The position numbers and the translations under genes are program-made. Shown piece after piece: positions 17,505-27,564 of a stretch of DNA of 64,000 bases. The stretch's first letter is position 1. Each line of letters starts with the position of its first letter. Source of the stretch: Sphingomonas sp. Leaf407 (GTDB lineage Bacteria; Pseudomonadota; Alphaproteobacteria; Sphingomonadales; Sphingomonadaceae). The notes beneath the pieces are model-generated. The model saw only the letters and a list, made by a program, of their open reading frames with translations, did not search any database and was not told where the DNA came from. Location: contig NZ_LMQO01000002.1 of assembly GCF_001425385.1 (NCBI RefSeq), positions 1 to 64,000 on the forward strand, in the 5' to 3' direction.

Positions 17505-19595
17505 ATGGCGCAAACCTATGTCGAGCGGGCCGGCCTTCAGGTCGCGACCGACCTCGCGACCTTTGTCGAGGAGCAGGCGCTGCCCGGCACCGCCATCGAT
17601 CGCGCCGCCTTCTGGGACGGCGTCGCCGCGATCCTCGCCCGGTTCGTACCCGACAACCGCGCGTTGCTCGCCCGGCGCGATGCGTTGCAGGCGGAACTCG
17701 ACGGCTGGTTCGCCGCCTGCGCCGGACAGCCGATCGACCCGGCCGAACAGGAGGCGTTCTTGCGCGCGATCGGCTATATCGTCGCCGAACCCGCGCCGTT
17801 CACCATCGATCCGGCGAACGTCGACGCCGAGATCGCATCGCTCGCCGGGCCGCAACTGGTCGTACCCATCCTCAACGCGCGCTTCCTGCTCAATGCGGCG
17901 AACGCGCGCTGGGGCAGTCTCTACGATGCGCTCTACGGCACCGACGCGCTTCCCGGCACGCCCGCCCCCGGCGGCTATGACGCGGCGCGTGGCGCGCAGG
18001 TGATCGCCCGCGCCAAGGCGTTCCTCGACGACGCGGTGCCGCTGGCCGACGGGAGCTGGCGCGACTGGCGGGGCGGCGATCCGGCGCTGGCCGATCCCGA
18101 TCAGTGGATCGGACGGTCGGGCGACAATCTGCTGCTGCGCCACCATGGGCTGCACATCGAACTGGTGATCGACCACACGCACCCGATCGGACGCGCTGAT
18201 CCGGCGGGGCTGGCCGATGTCCTGCTCGAATCGGCGCTGACGACCATCTGCGATCTGGAGGATTCGGTCGCGGCGGTCGATGCGGCGGACAAGGTCGCCG
18301 CCTATGCCAACTGGCTGGGGCTGATGCAGGGCACGCTGACCGCGCGCTTCGCCAAGGGCGGCGAATCGGTCGAGCGCCGTCTAGCCGAGGATCGGCGCTA
18401 TGTCCCGCGCGACGGTGGCGGCATCACGCTGCCCGGCCGGTCGCTGCTGTTCGTGCGCAACGTCGGCCATCTGATGACCACGCCCGCGCTGCGCCTTGCC
18501 GATGGGAGCGAAGCGCCCGAAGGCATCCTCGACGCGATCGTCACCAGCCTGATCGCGCTGCATGACGTGAACGGGCCGCGTGCCAACAGCCGCGCCGGAT
18601 CGATCTATATCGTCAAGCCCAAGCAGCACGGGCCGGACGAAGTCGCCTTTACGAACAGGCTGTTCGACGCGGTCGAGGATTTGCTCGCGCTGCCGCGCCA
18701 TACGATCAAGATCGGGGTGATGGACGAGGAACGCCGCACCTCGGCCAATCTTGCCGCGTGCATCCATGCGGTGCGCCACCGCATCGTGTTCATCAATACC
18801 GGCTTCCTCGACCGCACCGGCGACGAACTGCACAGCGCGATGCGCGCCGGGCCGATGATCCCCAAGGGAGAGATGAAGGCGACGCCGTGGATCGCGGCCT
18901 ATGAGGACCGCAATGTCCAGATCGGCCTCGCCTGCGGGCTGGGCGGACGCGCACAGATCGGCAAGGGAATGTGGGCCGCGCCCGACCGGATGGCCGACAT
19001 GCTGGCGCAGAAGATCGCCCATCCCCGCAGCGGCGCGAGCACCGCATGGGTCCCGTCGCCCACCGCCGCGACGCTGCACGTGCTGCACTATCATGCGGTC
19101 GATGTTGCGCAGCAACAGCGTGGGCGGAGCGCCGAACCGGTCGCGCCGATCGCTGACCTGTTGCGGGTGCCGGTCGCGAGTGGCCGCAACTGGGAAGCGC
19201 AGGCGGTCGCGCGCGAACTCGACAATAATATCCAGGGCATCCTCGGCTACGTCGTGCGCTGGATCGATCAGGGGATCGGTTGTTCCAAGGTGCCCGACAT
19301 CCACGATGTCGGGTTGATGGAGGACCGCGCGACGCTGCGCATCTCGTCGCAGCATGTCGCCAACTGGCTGCTCCACGGCGTCTGCACCGCCGCCGATGTC
19401 GATGCGGCGTTCGCGCGGATGGCGGCCAAGGTCGATGCGCAGAATGCCGCCGATCCCGCCTATCGCCCGCTGACGGGCAGCGACGGCCCGGCGATCCGCG
19501 CCGCCCGCGCGCTGGTGTTCGAGGGGTTGGATCAGCCCAGCGGCTATACCGAGCCGCTGCTCCATGCGTGGCGCGCGCGGGCGAAGGCGGGGTAG
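17505..19595 (+). CDS. glcB: Malate synthase G
   Basis: This enzyme condenses glyoxylate with acetyl-CoA to malate in the cytoplasm. At 696 residues it fits isoform G, not the shorter isoform A. Diagnostic blocks are [75 protein letters not shown] (with the catalytic Arg/Glu region) and [13 protein letters not shown]. The ATG at 17505 follows AAAGGAAGCGGTA. It is divergent from the lysR gene. Acetyl-CoA and fumarate/acetoacetate from the neighbouring tyrosine pathway could feed it, but no isocitrate lyase is visible in the window. Confidence 0.96.
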   Translation: MAQTYVERAGLQVATDLATFVEEQALPGTAIDRAAFWDGVAAILARFVPDNRALLARRDALQAELDGWFAACAGQPIDPAEQEAFLRAIGYIVAEPAPFTIDPANVDAEIASLAGPQLVVPILNARFLLNAANARWGSLYDALYGTDALPGTPAPGGYDAARGAQVIARAKAFLDDAVPLADGSWRDWRGGDPALADPDQWIGRSGDNLLLRHHGLHIELVIDHTHPIGRADPAGLADVLLESALTTICDLEDSVAAVDAADKVAAYANWLGLMQGTLTARFAKGGESVERRLAEDRRYVPRDGGGITLPGRSLLFVRNVGHLMTTPALRLADGSEAPEGILDAIVTSLIALHDVNGPRANSRAGSIYIVKPKQHGPDEVAFTNRLFDAVEDLLALPRHTIKIGVMDEERRTSANLAACIHAVRHRIVFINTGFLDRTGDELHSAMRAGPMIPKGEMKATPWIAAYEDRNVQIGLACGLGGRAQIGKGMWAAPDRMADMLAQKIAHPRSGASTAWVPSPTAATLHVLHYHAVDVAQQQRGRSAEPVAPIADLLRVPVASGRNWEAQAVARELDNNIQGILGYVVRWIDQGIGCSKVPDIHDVGLMEDRATLRISSQHVANWLLHGVCTAADVDAAFARMAAKVDAQNAADPAYRPLTGSDGPAIRAARALVFEGLDQPSGYTEPLLHAWRARAKAG

Positions 19596-19602
19596 CCCGG
19601 GC

Positions 19603-19787
19603 CGGATCGACATTCAACGAAATGCCGTCCCAATCTGCTCCCCTCCCTGACAAGGGAGGGGGCGGGGGTGGGTCGGCCCGAGAGGAAACGTAAGCGCTCC
19701 AAAACCGGCCTACCCACCCCCAACCCCTCCCTTGTCAGGGAGGGGAGATGCAGGAGCCGCGGTCTGGCTGAACGTCGATCGGTCCTA
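19603..19787. repeat. MITE-like element 2: TCGACATTCA ends around CCTCCCT palindrome
   Basis: The left end GGATCGACATTCAACGAAATG is joined to CTCCCCTCCCTGACAAGGGAGG. The right half carries CCTCCCTTGTCAGGGAGGGG and ends TGAACGTCGATCGGTCCTA. The first 57 bases (19603-19659) reappear in inverted orientation, apparently without mismatch, at the right end of the element at 32257-32442. The right tip overlaps the plsC stop codon (minus strand, 19785-19787). Confidence 0.7.
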
Positions 19788-20495
19788 GCCCGCCGCTACG
19801 CCGCCGGCGGCGGGTTCCAGCGCGTTGATCGCGGCGTGGACGCGCGCCTCGATCTCGTCGCGCGGCAGGCCGGCGGGGATCGGGTCGAGGAAGCGGATGG
19901 TGATCGTCCCCGGTCGCGCCGCTCCCTTGCGCCGCATGCAGCGGCCGCTGTCGAGCGCGACCGGGACCACCGGCATGCCCAGCGCCTTGTACAGCCCGGC
20001 GAACCCCGATCGCAGCGGCGGTGCGTTGCCCACCGCCACCCGCGTGCCTTCGGGAAAGATCAGCACCGGCCGGTTCTGCGCGCGCGCCACCGCCGCTTCG
20101 CGCAGCATCGAGCGCAGCGCCTTGGCCGAGGCATCGCGGTCGACCGGGATCGCACCATAGGCCCGTGCCGCGCGGCCCCAGAACGGCATGTCGGCCAGTT
20201 CGCGCTTCAATACGATCAGCGGGCCGTCGATCCGCTGCGCCATTTCCAGCGTCTCGAACATCGACTGATGCTTGACCGCGAACAGATAGGGGCCCGCCGG
20301 TGCCGTCCCTTCGATCCGTACCTTCACCCCCAGCAACCAGCGCGCGAGGAAGCGGTGCGTCGCGATCCACACATGGGCGTGGCGGAGCATCGCCCGGTGC
20401 CCAAAGCGGGCGGAGAGCGGCGCGCTGACCACGATCGGCGCCGACACGGTGTAGAAGACGATACGGAACAGCCACGTCCGAACCCACGCGATCAC
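19785..20495 (-). CDS. plsC: 1-acyl-sn-glycerol-3-phosphate acyltransferase
   Basis: This 236-residue membrane-associated acyltransferase converts lysophosphatidic acid to phosphatidic acid. An N-terminal hydrophobic helix (WLFRIVFYTVSAPIVV) is followed by the catalytic block KHQSMFETLEM near residues 75-85, here H-x4-E rather than the usual H-x4-D. The substrate block FPEGTRVAVG is near 148-157. The Asp-to-Glu change in the catalytic motif is seen in several alphaproteobacterial members. The ATG overlaps the stop of the YdcF-type gene by 4 nt, making it the last gene of the ftsE-ftsX-ydcF-plsC unit. The stop codon lies within a dispersed repeat. Confidence 0.9.
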   Translation of the reverse strand: MIAWVRTWLFRIVFYTVSAPIVVSAPLSARFGHRAMLRHAHVWIATHRFLARWLLGVKVRIEGTAPAGPYLFAVKHQSMFETLEMAQRIDGPLIVLKRELADMPFWGRAARAYGAIPVDRDASAKALRSMLREAAVARAQNRPVLIFPEGTRVAVGNAPPLRSGFAGLYKALGMPVVPVALDSGRCMRRKGAARPGTITIRFLDPIPAGLPRDEIEARVHAAINALEPAAGGVAAG

Positions 20496-21031
20496 AGGTC
20501 GATCCCCAGCCGCATCACGACCCCCCGCACCAGATATTTGTTATATTCGCCGAACAACAGCCCGAAGCCGGGATGCCCCGCCACCGGGTCGCGCACCACC
20601 CGTACCGAATTGCCCAGCGCATGGCGCAGTTCCATCGCCGCACGCGCCATGTGCCAGTTCGACGTGACCAACCGGACCGACCGGTAGCGGTTGCGCCGCA
20701 CCCAGTCCGCCGTCTCGTCGGCGTTCGAACGGGTGTCGACCGCTTCGTGGCCCAGATCGACGCAGCAGCGGAACAGCCGCTTCGGCCCCTTGACCACCGC
20801 CGCCAGTTCCATCGGCCGGACATCGGGATCGACGCCGGTGACGAGCATCCGTTTCGCGCTGCCCTGTTCGATCAGCGCCAGTCCGCGCTCGATCCGCCCC
20901 GGAGCGCCGGTCGGCACGACGATGCCATCGGTCCGCACCCCCGCCACGACCGGCTGCGGCAGCGTCACCGAAAAGATCGCGAAGCCCAGCGCATAGGCCA
21001 GCAGCAGCAGCGAGGCGACCCGCCCGATCAC
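20492..21031 (-). CDS. YdcF/SanA-family (DUF218) inner-membrane protein
   Basis: This 179-residue protein has one N-terminal membrane anchor (VASLLLLAYALGFAIFSVTL), then DUF218 features: DGIVVPTGAPGRIERGLALI, KRMLVTGVDP, a long VDLGHEAVDTRSNADETADW block and VRLVTSNWHMARAAMEL near the C-terminus. The family has a Rossmann-like core, and members such as SanA and YdcF affect envelope integrity or bind nucleotides. The GTG at 21031 overlaps the ftsX stop (GTGA). Its position between ftsX and plsC suggests a role in envelope growth. Confidence 0.8.
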   Translation of the reverse strand: MIGRVASLLLLAYALGFAIFSVTLPQPVVAGVRTDGIVVPTGAPGRIERGLALIEQGSAKRMLVTGVDPDVRPMELAAVVKGPKRLFRCCVDLGHEAVDTRSNADETADWVRRNRYRSVRLVTSNWHMARAAMELRHALGNSVRVVRDPVAGHPGFGLLFGEYNKYLVRGVVMRLGIDL

Positions 21032-21908
21032 AGCACGCGCGCCAGCCGGCGGAGCACCGCGAACCGCGCGGCGAGCATCGCGAGGCCGGTAAAGACGAAC
21101 GGCAGCGCCACGATCGCCAGCCAGTCGGCAATATCGAGCGTGACGCCACCGGCCAGTTGCGACTCGAGGCTCGACAGGCGGCTGCCGAGGAACGCCGCGA
21201 CCAGCCCGCCCGACAGCACGCCGATCAACCCGCCGGTCAGCGTATCGTGCGCGATCCGCCGTTGGAAGAGGCGGGTGATCTGGAGGTCGGTGGAGCCGAG
21301 CATATGCAGGATGTCGATCGTTCCGCGATGCGTGTCCAGCCCCGCGCGCGCCGCCAGCAGCACGACGGCGGCGGTGGCGCTGGCCATCACCACCACCAGC
21401 CCGAGCGCGGTCCACCCGAGCAGCCCGACGAACGCCCGCACCGGGGCCAGCCACGTCGCATGGCGATCGACCCGGACGTTGGGGGCCACGCCCCGCGCCA
21501 GCGCCTCTACCCCGGCGACCGTCGCGGCGTCGCCCTGTCGCAGATCGACGTCGATCATCGCCGGCATCGGCAGGTCGGCGTCGAGCCCCGCTTCGCCCAG
21601 CCATGGTTCGAGCAGTTGCGCGAGCCGTGCCCGGTCGACCTCGACCGCCGCTGCCACCTGCGGCGCGGCGCGCAGGCGGGGGAGAAGCGCTGCCACCGCA
21701 CGGTCGCGGGTGGCGGCATCGCCCTCGATCACCTGCACCGTCAGCCGCGCGGCGAGCTGCCGGTCGAGCGCCGCGCCCGCGCCCTGCATCGCGAGGCCCA
21801 GTGCGGCGGCGAGCGTGGTCAGGAAGATCATGATCGCCATGATCCACACCATCGCCCGGCGCCCCTGCGCATCGTCGAGCAGCGGTTGGCCCGCACGGGT
21901 CGCCGCGT

Positions 21909-21912
<4 letters not shown>
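21028..21912 (-). CDS. ftsX: Cell division protein FtsX
   Basis: This 294-residue permease-like subunit of the FtsEX complex has a first membrane helix near residues 20-45 (MVWIMAIMIFLTTLAAALGL), a periplasmic domain of about 110 residues and three more helices. The FtsX-type loop IDILHMLGSTDLQITRLFQR contacts FtsE. FtsEX couples ATP hydrolysis to activation of septal peptidoglycan hydrolases. The ATG at 21912 overlaps the ftsE stop (ATGA), and the 3' end overlaps the YdcF-type gene by 4 nt. The sequence is divergent from E. coli FtsX but membrane topology and context agree. Confidence 0.88.
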
Positions 21913-22613
<701 letters not shown>

Positions 22614-22804
22614 GTTCGCCCTTGGATTTCGCCGCGTGGTCGCCAATCGCACATGGGACGGCGCGCCTCAAGCCGCGTGCAATCGTGCCTTGCCATCGCC
22701 TGCCATGACGCCGTAGTTTAATTGCAAGAATCCGGTAGGGCTTGTCGCTGTTCCGGGCGCACGCGCAAGGTTCGCGCGCGGGGTTCAGCAGGGGGCAGGG
22801 GACG

Positions 22805-23644
22805 ATGATCCTCGAATGTACGCAATGCCATATGCGCTATCTGGTCGCCGATTCGGCGATCGGACCGGCGGGGCGCACCGTCCGTTGCGCGGGGTGCCGG
22901 CATAGCTGGTTCCAGCCGCCGGCGATGCTCGATCTGGGCAGCGTGCCGGCGGCCGCGATCGAGCCGCCGGCACCGCGCACCGCGCTTGCCCAGGCCGATG
23001 CGCCCGCCCCCTTGCGCGAGTCGCGCCATGAACCGCGTCACGAGTCGCGGACGCCCGATCCGGTCGCGCGCCCCGCGCCGGCCCCGCGCGCCGCCGCGGT
23101 CCGGCCGCGCACCGGCGAGGATGCGCTGCGCCGGTATGTCGATCCCGCATCGGAACAGCCGCCGCAGGCGGCGGTGCCCGACGGGGTGCGGCAAACGCCC
23201 CCGGCACGCTTCGCGCCGCGTCGCAATCCGGCGCGCCGCCAGACCGCGATCGCGGTGGCGGCGGGCGTCGCGATGCTCGCGGCGGTCGGCGGCATTCTCT
23301 ACACCGGCACGCCCGGCATCGCGCAGCAGTTCGGCCTGCCGATCGGGCCGAGCGACATGCCGCTGACGCTGTCGATCGGCGAACCCGAACGTCGGCTGCT
23401 GTCGAGCGGCAACGAGCTATTCGCGGTATCGGGCCGTATCCTCAACCCGACCAACGCGCGCCACCGCATTCCCGACATCCGCGCCGTGCTGAAGGACGAG
23501 GGCGGCAAGATGGTCTATAGCTGGACGATCAAGCCGCAGGTCCGCGTGATCGGGCCGAGCGGCAGCCTGGCGTTCAACAGCGCCGCGCTCGACGTGCCGG
23601 CGAACAGCAAGAAGCTCGAACTGAGCTTCGCCTCGGGGATTTGA
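22805..23644 (+). CDS. MJ0042-type zinc-ribbon membrane protein
   Basis: This 279-residue protein has an N-terminal zinc ribbon with two CxxC pairs, CTQCHMRY near residues 5-12 and CAGCRHSW near 30-37. A low-complexity Pro/Ala/Arg linker (about 45-150), one membrane helix (AIAVAAGVAMLAAVGGILY) near 165-183 and a C-terminal DUF3426-like beta domain follow (GNELFAVSGRILNPTNARHR, SLAFNSAALDVPANSKKLEL). Proteins with this layout are common in alphaproteobacteria next to ftsEX and are of unknown function. It is divergent from ftsE with a 191-bp gap. The ATG at 22805 begins the zinc ribbon directly. Confidence 0.8.
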   Translation: MILECTQCHMRYLVADSAIGPAGRTVRCAGCRHSWFQPPAMLDLGSVPAAAIEPPAPRTALAQADAPAPLRESRHEPRHESRTPDPVARPAPAPRAAAVRPRTGEDALRRYVDPASEQPPQAAVPDGVRQTPPARFAPRRNPARRQTAIAVAAGVAMLAAVGGILYTGTPGIAQQFGLPIGPSDMPLTLSIGEPERRLLSSGNELFAVSGRILNPTNARHRIPDIRAVLKDEGGKMVYSWTIKPQVRVIGPSGSLAFNSAALDVPANSKKLELSFASGI

Positions 23645-23736
23645 CGGGTCGTTCCGGGGATCGCGCTTCGGCGGGTTTCCGTACGGCACCCTTGGGCGTG
23701 ATCGGCATTTTTCTTGGTCGAAGCGAGCGTTTCTTT

Positions 23737-23765
23737 CGTCACCCCGGAACAGGTCCAGGGTGACG
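23737..23765. repeat. Single CCCCGG/GTGACG palindromic repeat
   Basis: TCGTCACCCCGGAACAGGTCCAGGGTGACGA is an imperfect palindrome of the family also seen in pairs at 11294-11402 and 47003-47109. It lies between two convergent genes and could act as a bidirectional structured 3' end. Confidence 0.6.
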
Positions 23766-23790
23766 ACATGCGCGTGAAGGTCGATACCGC

Positions 23791-26589
23791 CTAGAAGAAC
23801 AGTTTGCGGAACGTGACACGCACCACCCGGCCGAGCGGGTCGACGAACCCCGGCTGGAAGCGGAACGGCACCTCGCCGCCGGCATCGGTCACGCGCTGGC
23901 GGGTGTTGAACAGATTGTCGACATTGAGGCTGATCCGGCTGCCGCGCAGCCAGCGGTTGTTGCGCACCCATGACGGCTGCTCGCCGGGATTGACGAACAG
24001 GCGCAGGTTGACGCGGGTGAGGCTGCCGAAGTCGAGCGGCTGCCCGCCGGTCGTTCCGCCGTTCACCTGTGTCCCCTCGCGCCAGTCGACGCCCAGCCGC
24101 GCGCCGAACCCGTCACGGGTATAGCCGCCATTGAACTGGACCCGGTGGCGCGCCGTGCCGCCATTGTCGTCGATGGCCGATCCGTTCAGCAGGTCCAGCT
24201 CTGGCAGTCCGGCACGGATCAGGACCGTGTTGGTGAACACGACCGTGTGGTAGAGGCTGGCCTGCAACCCGCCGCCGCCACCGCCGCCGCCCGGACCACC
24301 GGGGCCACCAAAGCCGCGCCCGCCACCGGGGCCGCCGAAGCCGCCACGTCCGCCGCCGGGACCGCCCGGTCCTTCGCCGAAGCCGCGTCCGCCCTCGCGC
24401 GGGCCGTCCCCCGGCGGTGGTGGCGGTGGCGCGTCGCTGGTCGGGCGCGCCGCTTCGGCCGCCTCGCGTGCGGCGCGGCGTGCTTCCATCCGCGCCTGCC
24501 GCTGTGCCGCTTCGGCGCGCGAACGCGCGGTGGTGATCCGCTGGAAGAAATTGAGACCATAGCGAAGCTGGCTGTTCTCGGTCCGGGCGAAGTTCACCGC
24601 CCGGCTGTCGAGCCGGATCAACGTGCCGTCGGCATCGCGCACGAACCGGTCGGGGAACGCATTCTGGATTTCGGCGGTGATCGCCGGGAAGCCCGCGATC
24701 GAATTTTCCGCGCGTTCGGACAGATAGTCCGCCTGGAACGTCAGGTTGCGCTCGCTCCACGGCTTGACGTTCAGGCCCAGCTTGAAGCTCTTGTTGGTTT
24801 CGGCGAGCAGCGCCGCATTGCCGCCAGAGACAGTGGTCACGTCGACGCTCTGCCCCCGGACATAATCGAACACGCGCGCGAACGGGGTGACGACGGTGGG
24901 GTTGCCGAGCTGCTGCTGGCTCGGCGCGTTTTCCTCGGTCGTGAAGTTGGCGATGATCCGCACGGCGGTGATCGGCTGCCAGTTGACGCCATAGCCATAG
25001 GTGGTGAGCGTGCCGAAGTCCGACAGTTGCTCCAGCTCGACATTGCCGTTCAGCGACAGTCGGCCGAGGAAGCCCAGCACGTCGCGCTGCGCATTGGCGA
25101 TCGGCAGGTCGAGATTGGCGCGCACCGACCCCGCATCGCGGCCGAGATCGGTGCTGCCGTCGATCCCCGAACGCTGCGAGCGGCTGCTGAAATCGGTCGT
25201 CCGCCCGGCCAGCCGGATGGTGGCGTTCGCCTCTCCGGCGGGCAGCGCGAACGGCGATCCCGACACCAGCCCCTCGATCGCGCCCGCGCTCGAGGTCGAC
25301 TTCGCGCGATCGGTGGTGCGGATGAAGCTGCCCAAATCGCCGAACGGGCTGGCGGTGCCGGCTAGCACGCCTGCCTGCAATGCGCTCGCATCGACGCCGC
25401 GTTCGGTCCGCGTGTCGCTTTCGGTGCGGTCGTAGCTGCCGTTCACCGTCCAGCGCCACCGGCCGATGTCGCCGTTCAGCACCACGCCGAGATTGGCGGT
25501 CGTGGTCGCGGCAGTGCGGCGCAGCGGATCGGTGTCGGCATAGCGCAGCACGCGCACGTCCTTGTCGAACGGCGAGAAGGACGAGACACCGGGCAGCGTC
25601 AGCGTGAGGCTCGGCAACCCCAGCAGCGATTCGCTGCGGTTGTGCTCGACGCGGCCGTTGACCGTTGCCGCGACGTTGCCGAACACGTTGCGGCTGTACA
25701 CCGCGTTCGCCGAGAAACGGTCGCTCTGTCCCTGCAACGTGCGGAACGGCGTGGTGTCGGTGACGTTCGGAATGCCCGCTCCGGCGGCAAAGCCGGCCAG
25801 TGTCGGGCTGCCCGCCGGCACGCCCGCGATCGTCGCGGTGCCGAGCGCCGGATCGATCGCCGCGCCCGTCACGGTCGAAGTGACGTTGCCGGTCAGGTCG
25901 AACGGCGTGGCCGTGGCGTTGGGCAGGATGCCGCGTTCGCTCTCCAGCAGGTTGGAGGTCGTCTCCGCCTGAAGGTTCAGGTTGAAGCGCTTGTCGCGGT
26001 CGACGCGGACGAGGCCGCCTTCGGCCTCGAAATTGCTCGACCCGCCTTGCGTCGGCGCGCTGCCCTCCAGTTCGTTGGTATAGCTGCGGAAGCGTGGGCG
26101 CAGGACGAAGTTGATGACCTTCTGATCGGCGCGATAGCCGAATTTGAGCGCGACTTCCTCGGGCAGGATGTCGACGCGCAGCAACGCTTCGGGCGGGAAG
26201 TCGCCGATCTCGCGGAAACCCGCCGATCGCCGGCCGTTGATGAGGATCACCGGTTCGCCACCGCGCACCGACTGGATCTGCGGGGCGAGTTCGCTCAGCA
26301 GTTCGGTGATCGAATTGGTGCCGTAGCTGCGGATGTCGGCCGGCGACAGTTGCAGTTCGGGCTTGATGTCGCCGGGCACCGATCCGGGGGGCGGGCGGCC
26401 GGTGACGACGATCTCCTCGGCATCGCTTTCGGTTTCCGCCGCCGCTGCCGTGGGTTCGGTCGCCGCCGGGGTGGCGGGGGCGGGCGGCGTCTGGGCCACG
26501 GGGGCCTGTGCCGCCAGAACGCCCGGGGCCGCTCCCAATGCCAGTATCGCCAGTTTCCACCGCGCCATGCGCTTCTTCCCCTTGTGCAT
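23791..26589 (-). CDS. TonB-dependent outer-membrane receptor with a Gly/Pro-rich insertion
   Basis: This 932-residue protein has a signal peptide (MARWKLAILALGAAPGVLAAQ), a Pro/Ala/Thr-rich linker, a TonB-box-like EEIVVTG near residue 59 and a plug domain with PVILINGRRSAGF. A long beta-barrel follows. Residues about 723-775 form a striking low-complexity insertion (PPPPPPGDGPREGGRGFGEG, then repeated GGPGGGRGF units) inside what should be the barrel or an extracellular loop, flanked by PTSDA and LQASLYHTVVFTNT. The substrate is unknown; no transporter or enzyme sits beside it. The ATG at 26589 has GGCGGAACG upstream. The C-terminus RVTFRKLFF is a typical terminal barrel strand with final Phe. 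Confidence 0.88.
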   Translation of the reverse strand: MHKGKKRMARWKLAILALGAAPGVLAAQAPVAQTPPAPATPAATEPTAAAAETESDAEEIVVTGRPPPGSVPGDIKPELQLSPADIRSYGTNSITELLSELAPQIQSVRGGEPVILINGRRSAGFREIGDFPPEALLRVDILPEEVALKFGYRADQKVINFVLRPRFRSYTNELEGSAPTQGGSSNFEAEGGLVRVDRDKRFNLNLQAETTSNLLESERGILPNATATPFDLTGNVTSTVTGAAIDPALGTATIAGVPAGSPTLAGFAAGAGIPNVTDTTPFRTLQGQSDRFSANAVYSRNVFGNVAATVNGRVEHNRSESLLGLPSLTLTLPGVSSFSPFDKDVRVLRYADTDPLRRTAATTTANLGVVLNGDIGRWRWTVNGSYDRTESDTRTERGVDASALQAGVLAGTASPFGDLGSFIRTTDRAKSTSSAGAIEGLVSGSPFALPAGEANATIRLAGRTTDFSSRSQRSGIDGSTDLGRDAGSVRANLDLPIANAQRDVLGFLGRLSLNGNVELEQLSDFGTLTTYGYGVNWQPITAVRIIANFTTEENAPSQQQLGNPTVVTPFARVFDYVRGQSVDVTTVSGGNAALLAETNKSFKLGLNVKPWSERNLTFQADYLSERAENSIAGFPAITAEIQNAFPDRFVRDADGTLIRLDSRAVNFARTENSQLRYGLNFFQRITTARSRAEAAQRQARMEARRAAREAAEAARPTSDAPPPPPPGDGPREGGRGFGEGPGGPGGGRGGFGGPGGGRGFGGPGGPGGGGGGGGLQASLYHTVVFTNTVLIRAGLPELDLLNGSAIDDNGGTARHRVQFNGGYTRDGFGARLGVDWREGTQVNGGTTGGQPLDFGSLTRVNLRLFVNPGEQPSWVRNNRWLRGSRISLNVDNLFNTRQRVTDAGGEVPFRFQPGFVDPLGRVVRVTFRKLFF

Positions 26590-26790
26590 CGTTCCGCCGT
26601 TCAACGCGGCATCCGGCTGCTATCGTTCAATTGTCGCACGAATATCGCATGGCATCCGAAAATTCCGGTGGTGCCGCATCGTGTCGCCCCGGCCCCCAAG
26701 CGAGCGGTGGCCGCCGCCGGTTCCCTCGTCGCGTGCAATGTGGCGAAGCCGGGCCGGTGCAGCTATCGTCCGGGCAAAAGGAGCGGGACG

Positions 26791-27564
26791 ATGCAGCGGG
26801 TGACGATGGCGATCGCGGACGGGATCGCCGAGGTGCGGCTGAACCGGCCCGACAAGCGCAACGCGATCGATCCAGCGATGTTCGACGCGCTGATCGATAC
26901 CATCGCGACACTTGAGGGGTTGGACGCGCGCTGCGTGATCCTTGCCGGCGAGGGGGCGGGGTTCTGCGCGGGCCTCGACCTTGCCAGCATGGCGGCGGGG
27001 GCGGGCGACCTCGATCTGGGCGATGTCGCGTACGGGCCGGCCAACCGGGTGCAGCAGGTGGCGTGGGGCTGGCGCACCTTGCCGATGCCGGTGATCGCGG
27101 CGCTGCACGGCGAAGCGCTGGGCGGCGGGTTGCAGATCGCCGCCGGGGCCGACGTCCGCATCGCCCATACCGCCACCCGCTTCGCGATCCTCGAGGCACG
27201 ATGGGGGCTGGTCGCCGACATGGCCGGTTTCGCGCTGTGGCGCGGGGTGCGCGGCGATGTGTTGCGCGAGCTGGCCTATACCGCGCGGACGTTCGATGCG
27301 GCGGAGGCATGCGCGGCGGGGTTCGTTACGCAGGTGGTCGACGATCCGCTGACCGCCGCCCGCGCGCTGGCCCGCGCCATCGCTGGTCGCAGCCCAGCGG
27401 CGGTCCGCGCCGCCAAGCGGCTGGCCAATCTGGCCGATGATGCCGATGCCACCGCGATCCTCGCCGCCGAACGGCGCGAGCAACAGGCGCTGCTGCAGGG
27501 CGCGGAACATCGCGAGGCGGTGCGCGCCGGGCTGGAAGGACGCGCGGCGATTTTCGGGGGTTAG
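26791..27564 (+). CDS. Enoyl-CoA hydratase/isomerase (crotonase) family protein
   Basis: This 257-residue crotonase-fold enzyme begins MQRVTMAIADGIAEVRLNRP. The CoA-binding and oxyanion-hole blocks GAGFCAGLDLASM near residues 57-69 and ALHGEALGGGLQIA near 105-118 are intact. FAILEARWGL near 131-140 retains the Glu at the first catalytic position. The reaction could be hydration of enoyl-CoA or a related crotonase reaction; the substrate is not predictable. AAAAGGAGCGGGACG precedes the ATG at 26791, a strong ribosome-binding site. It is divergent from the TonB receptor and tail-to-tail with the UbiH-type gene, whose stop codon it overlaps by 4 nt. Confidence 0.87.
   Translation: MQRVTMAIADGIAEVRLNRPDKRNAIDPAMFDALIDTIATLEGLDARCVILAGEGAGFCAGLDLASMAAGAGDLDLGDVAYGPANRVQQVAWGWRTLPMPVIAALHGEALGGGLQIAAGADVRIAHTATRFAILEARWGLVADMAGFALWRGVRGDVLRELAYTARTFDAAEACAAGFVTQVVDDPLTAARALARAIAGRSPAAVRAAKRLANLADDADATAILAAERREQQALLQGAEHREAVRAGLEGRAAIFGG

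Noticed and set aside
19613..19760. CCTCCCT/AGGGAGG hairpins as intrinsic terminators of glcB and plsC
   Set aside because: No T tract follows in either direction and the same sequence is dispersed at unrelated sites, so it is treated as a repeat.
22742..22804. Upstream extension of the zinc-ribbon gene to an earlier start
   Set aside because: The added residues are basic and unconserved in type; the zinc ribbon begins directly at ATG 22805.
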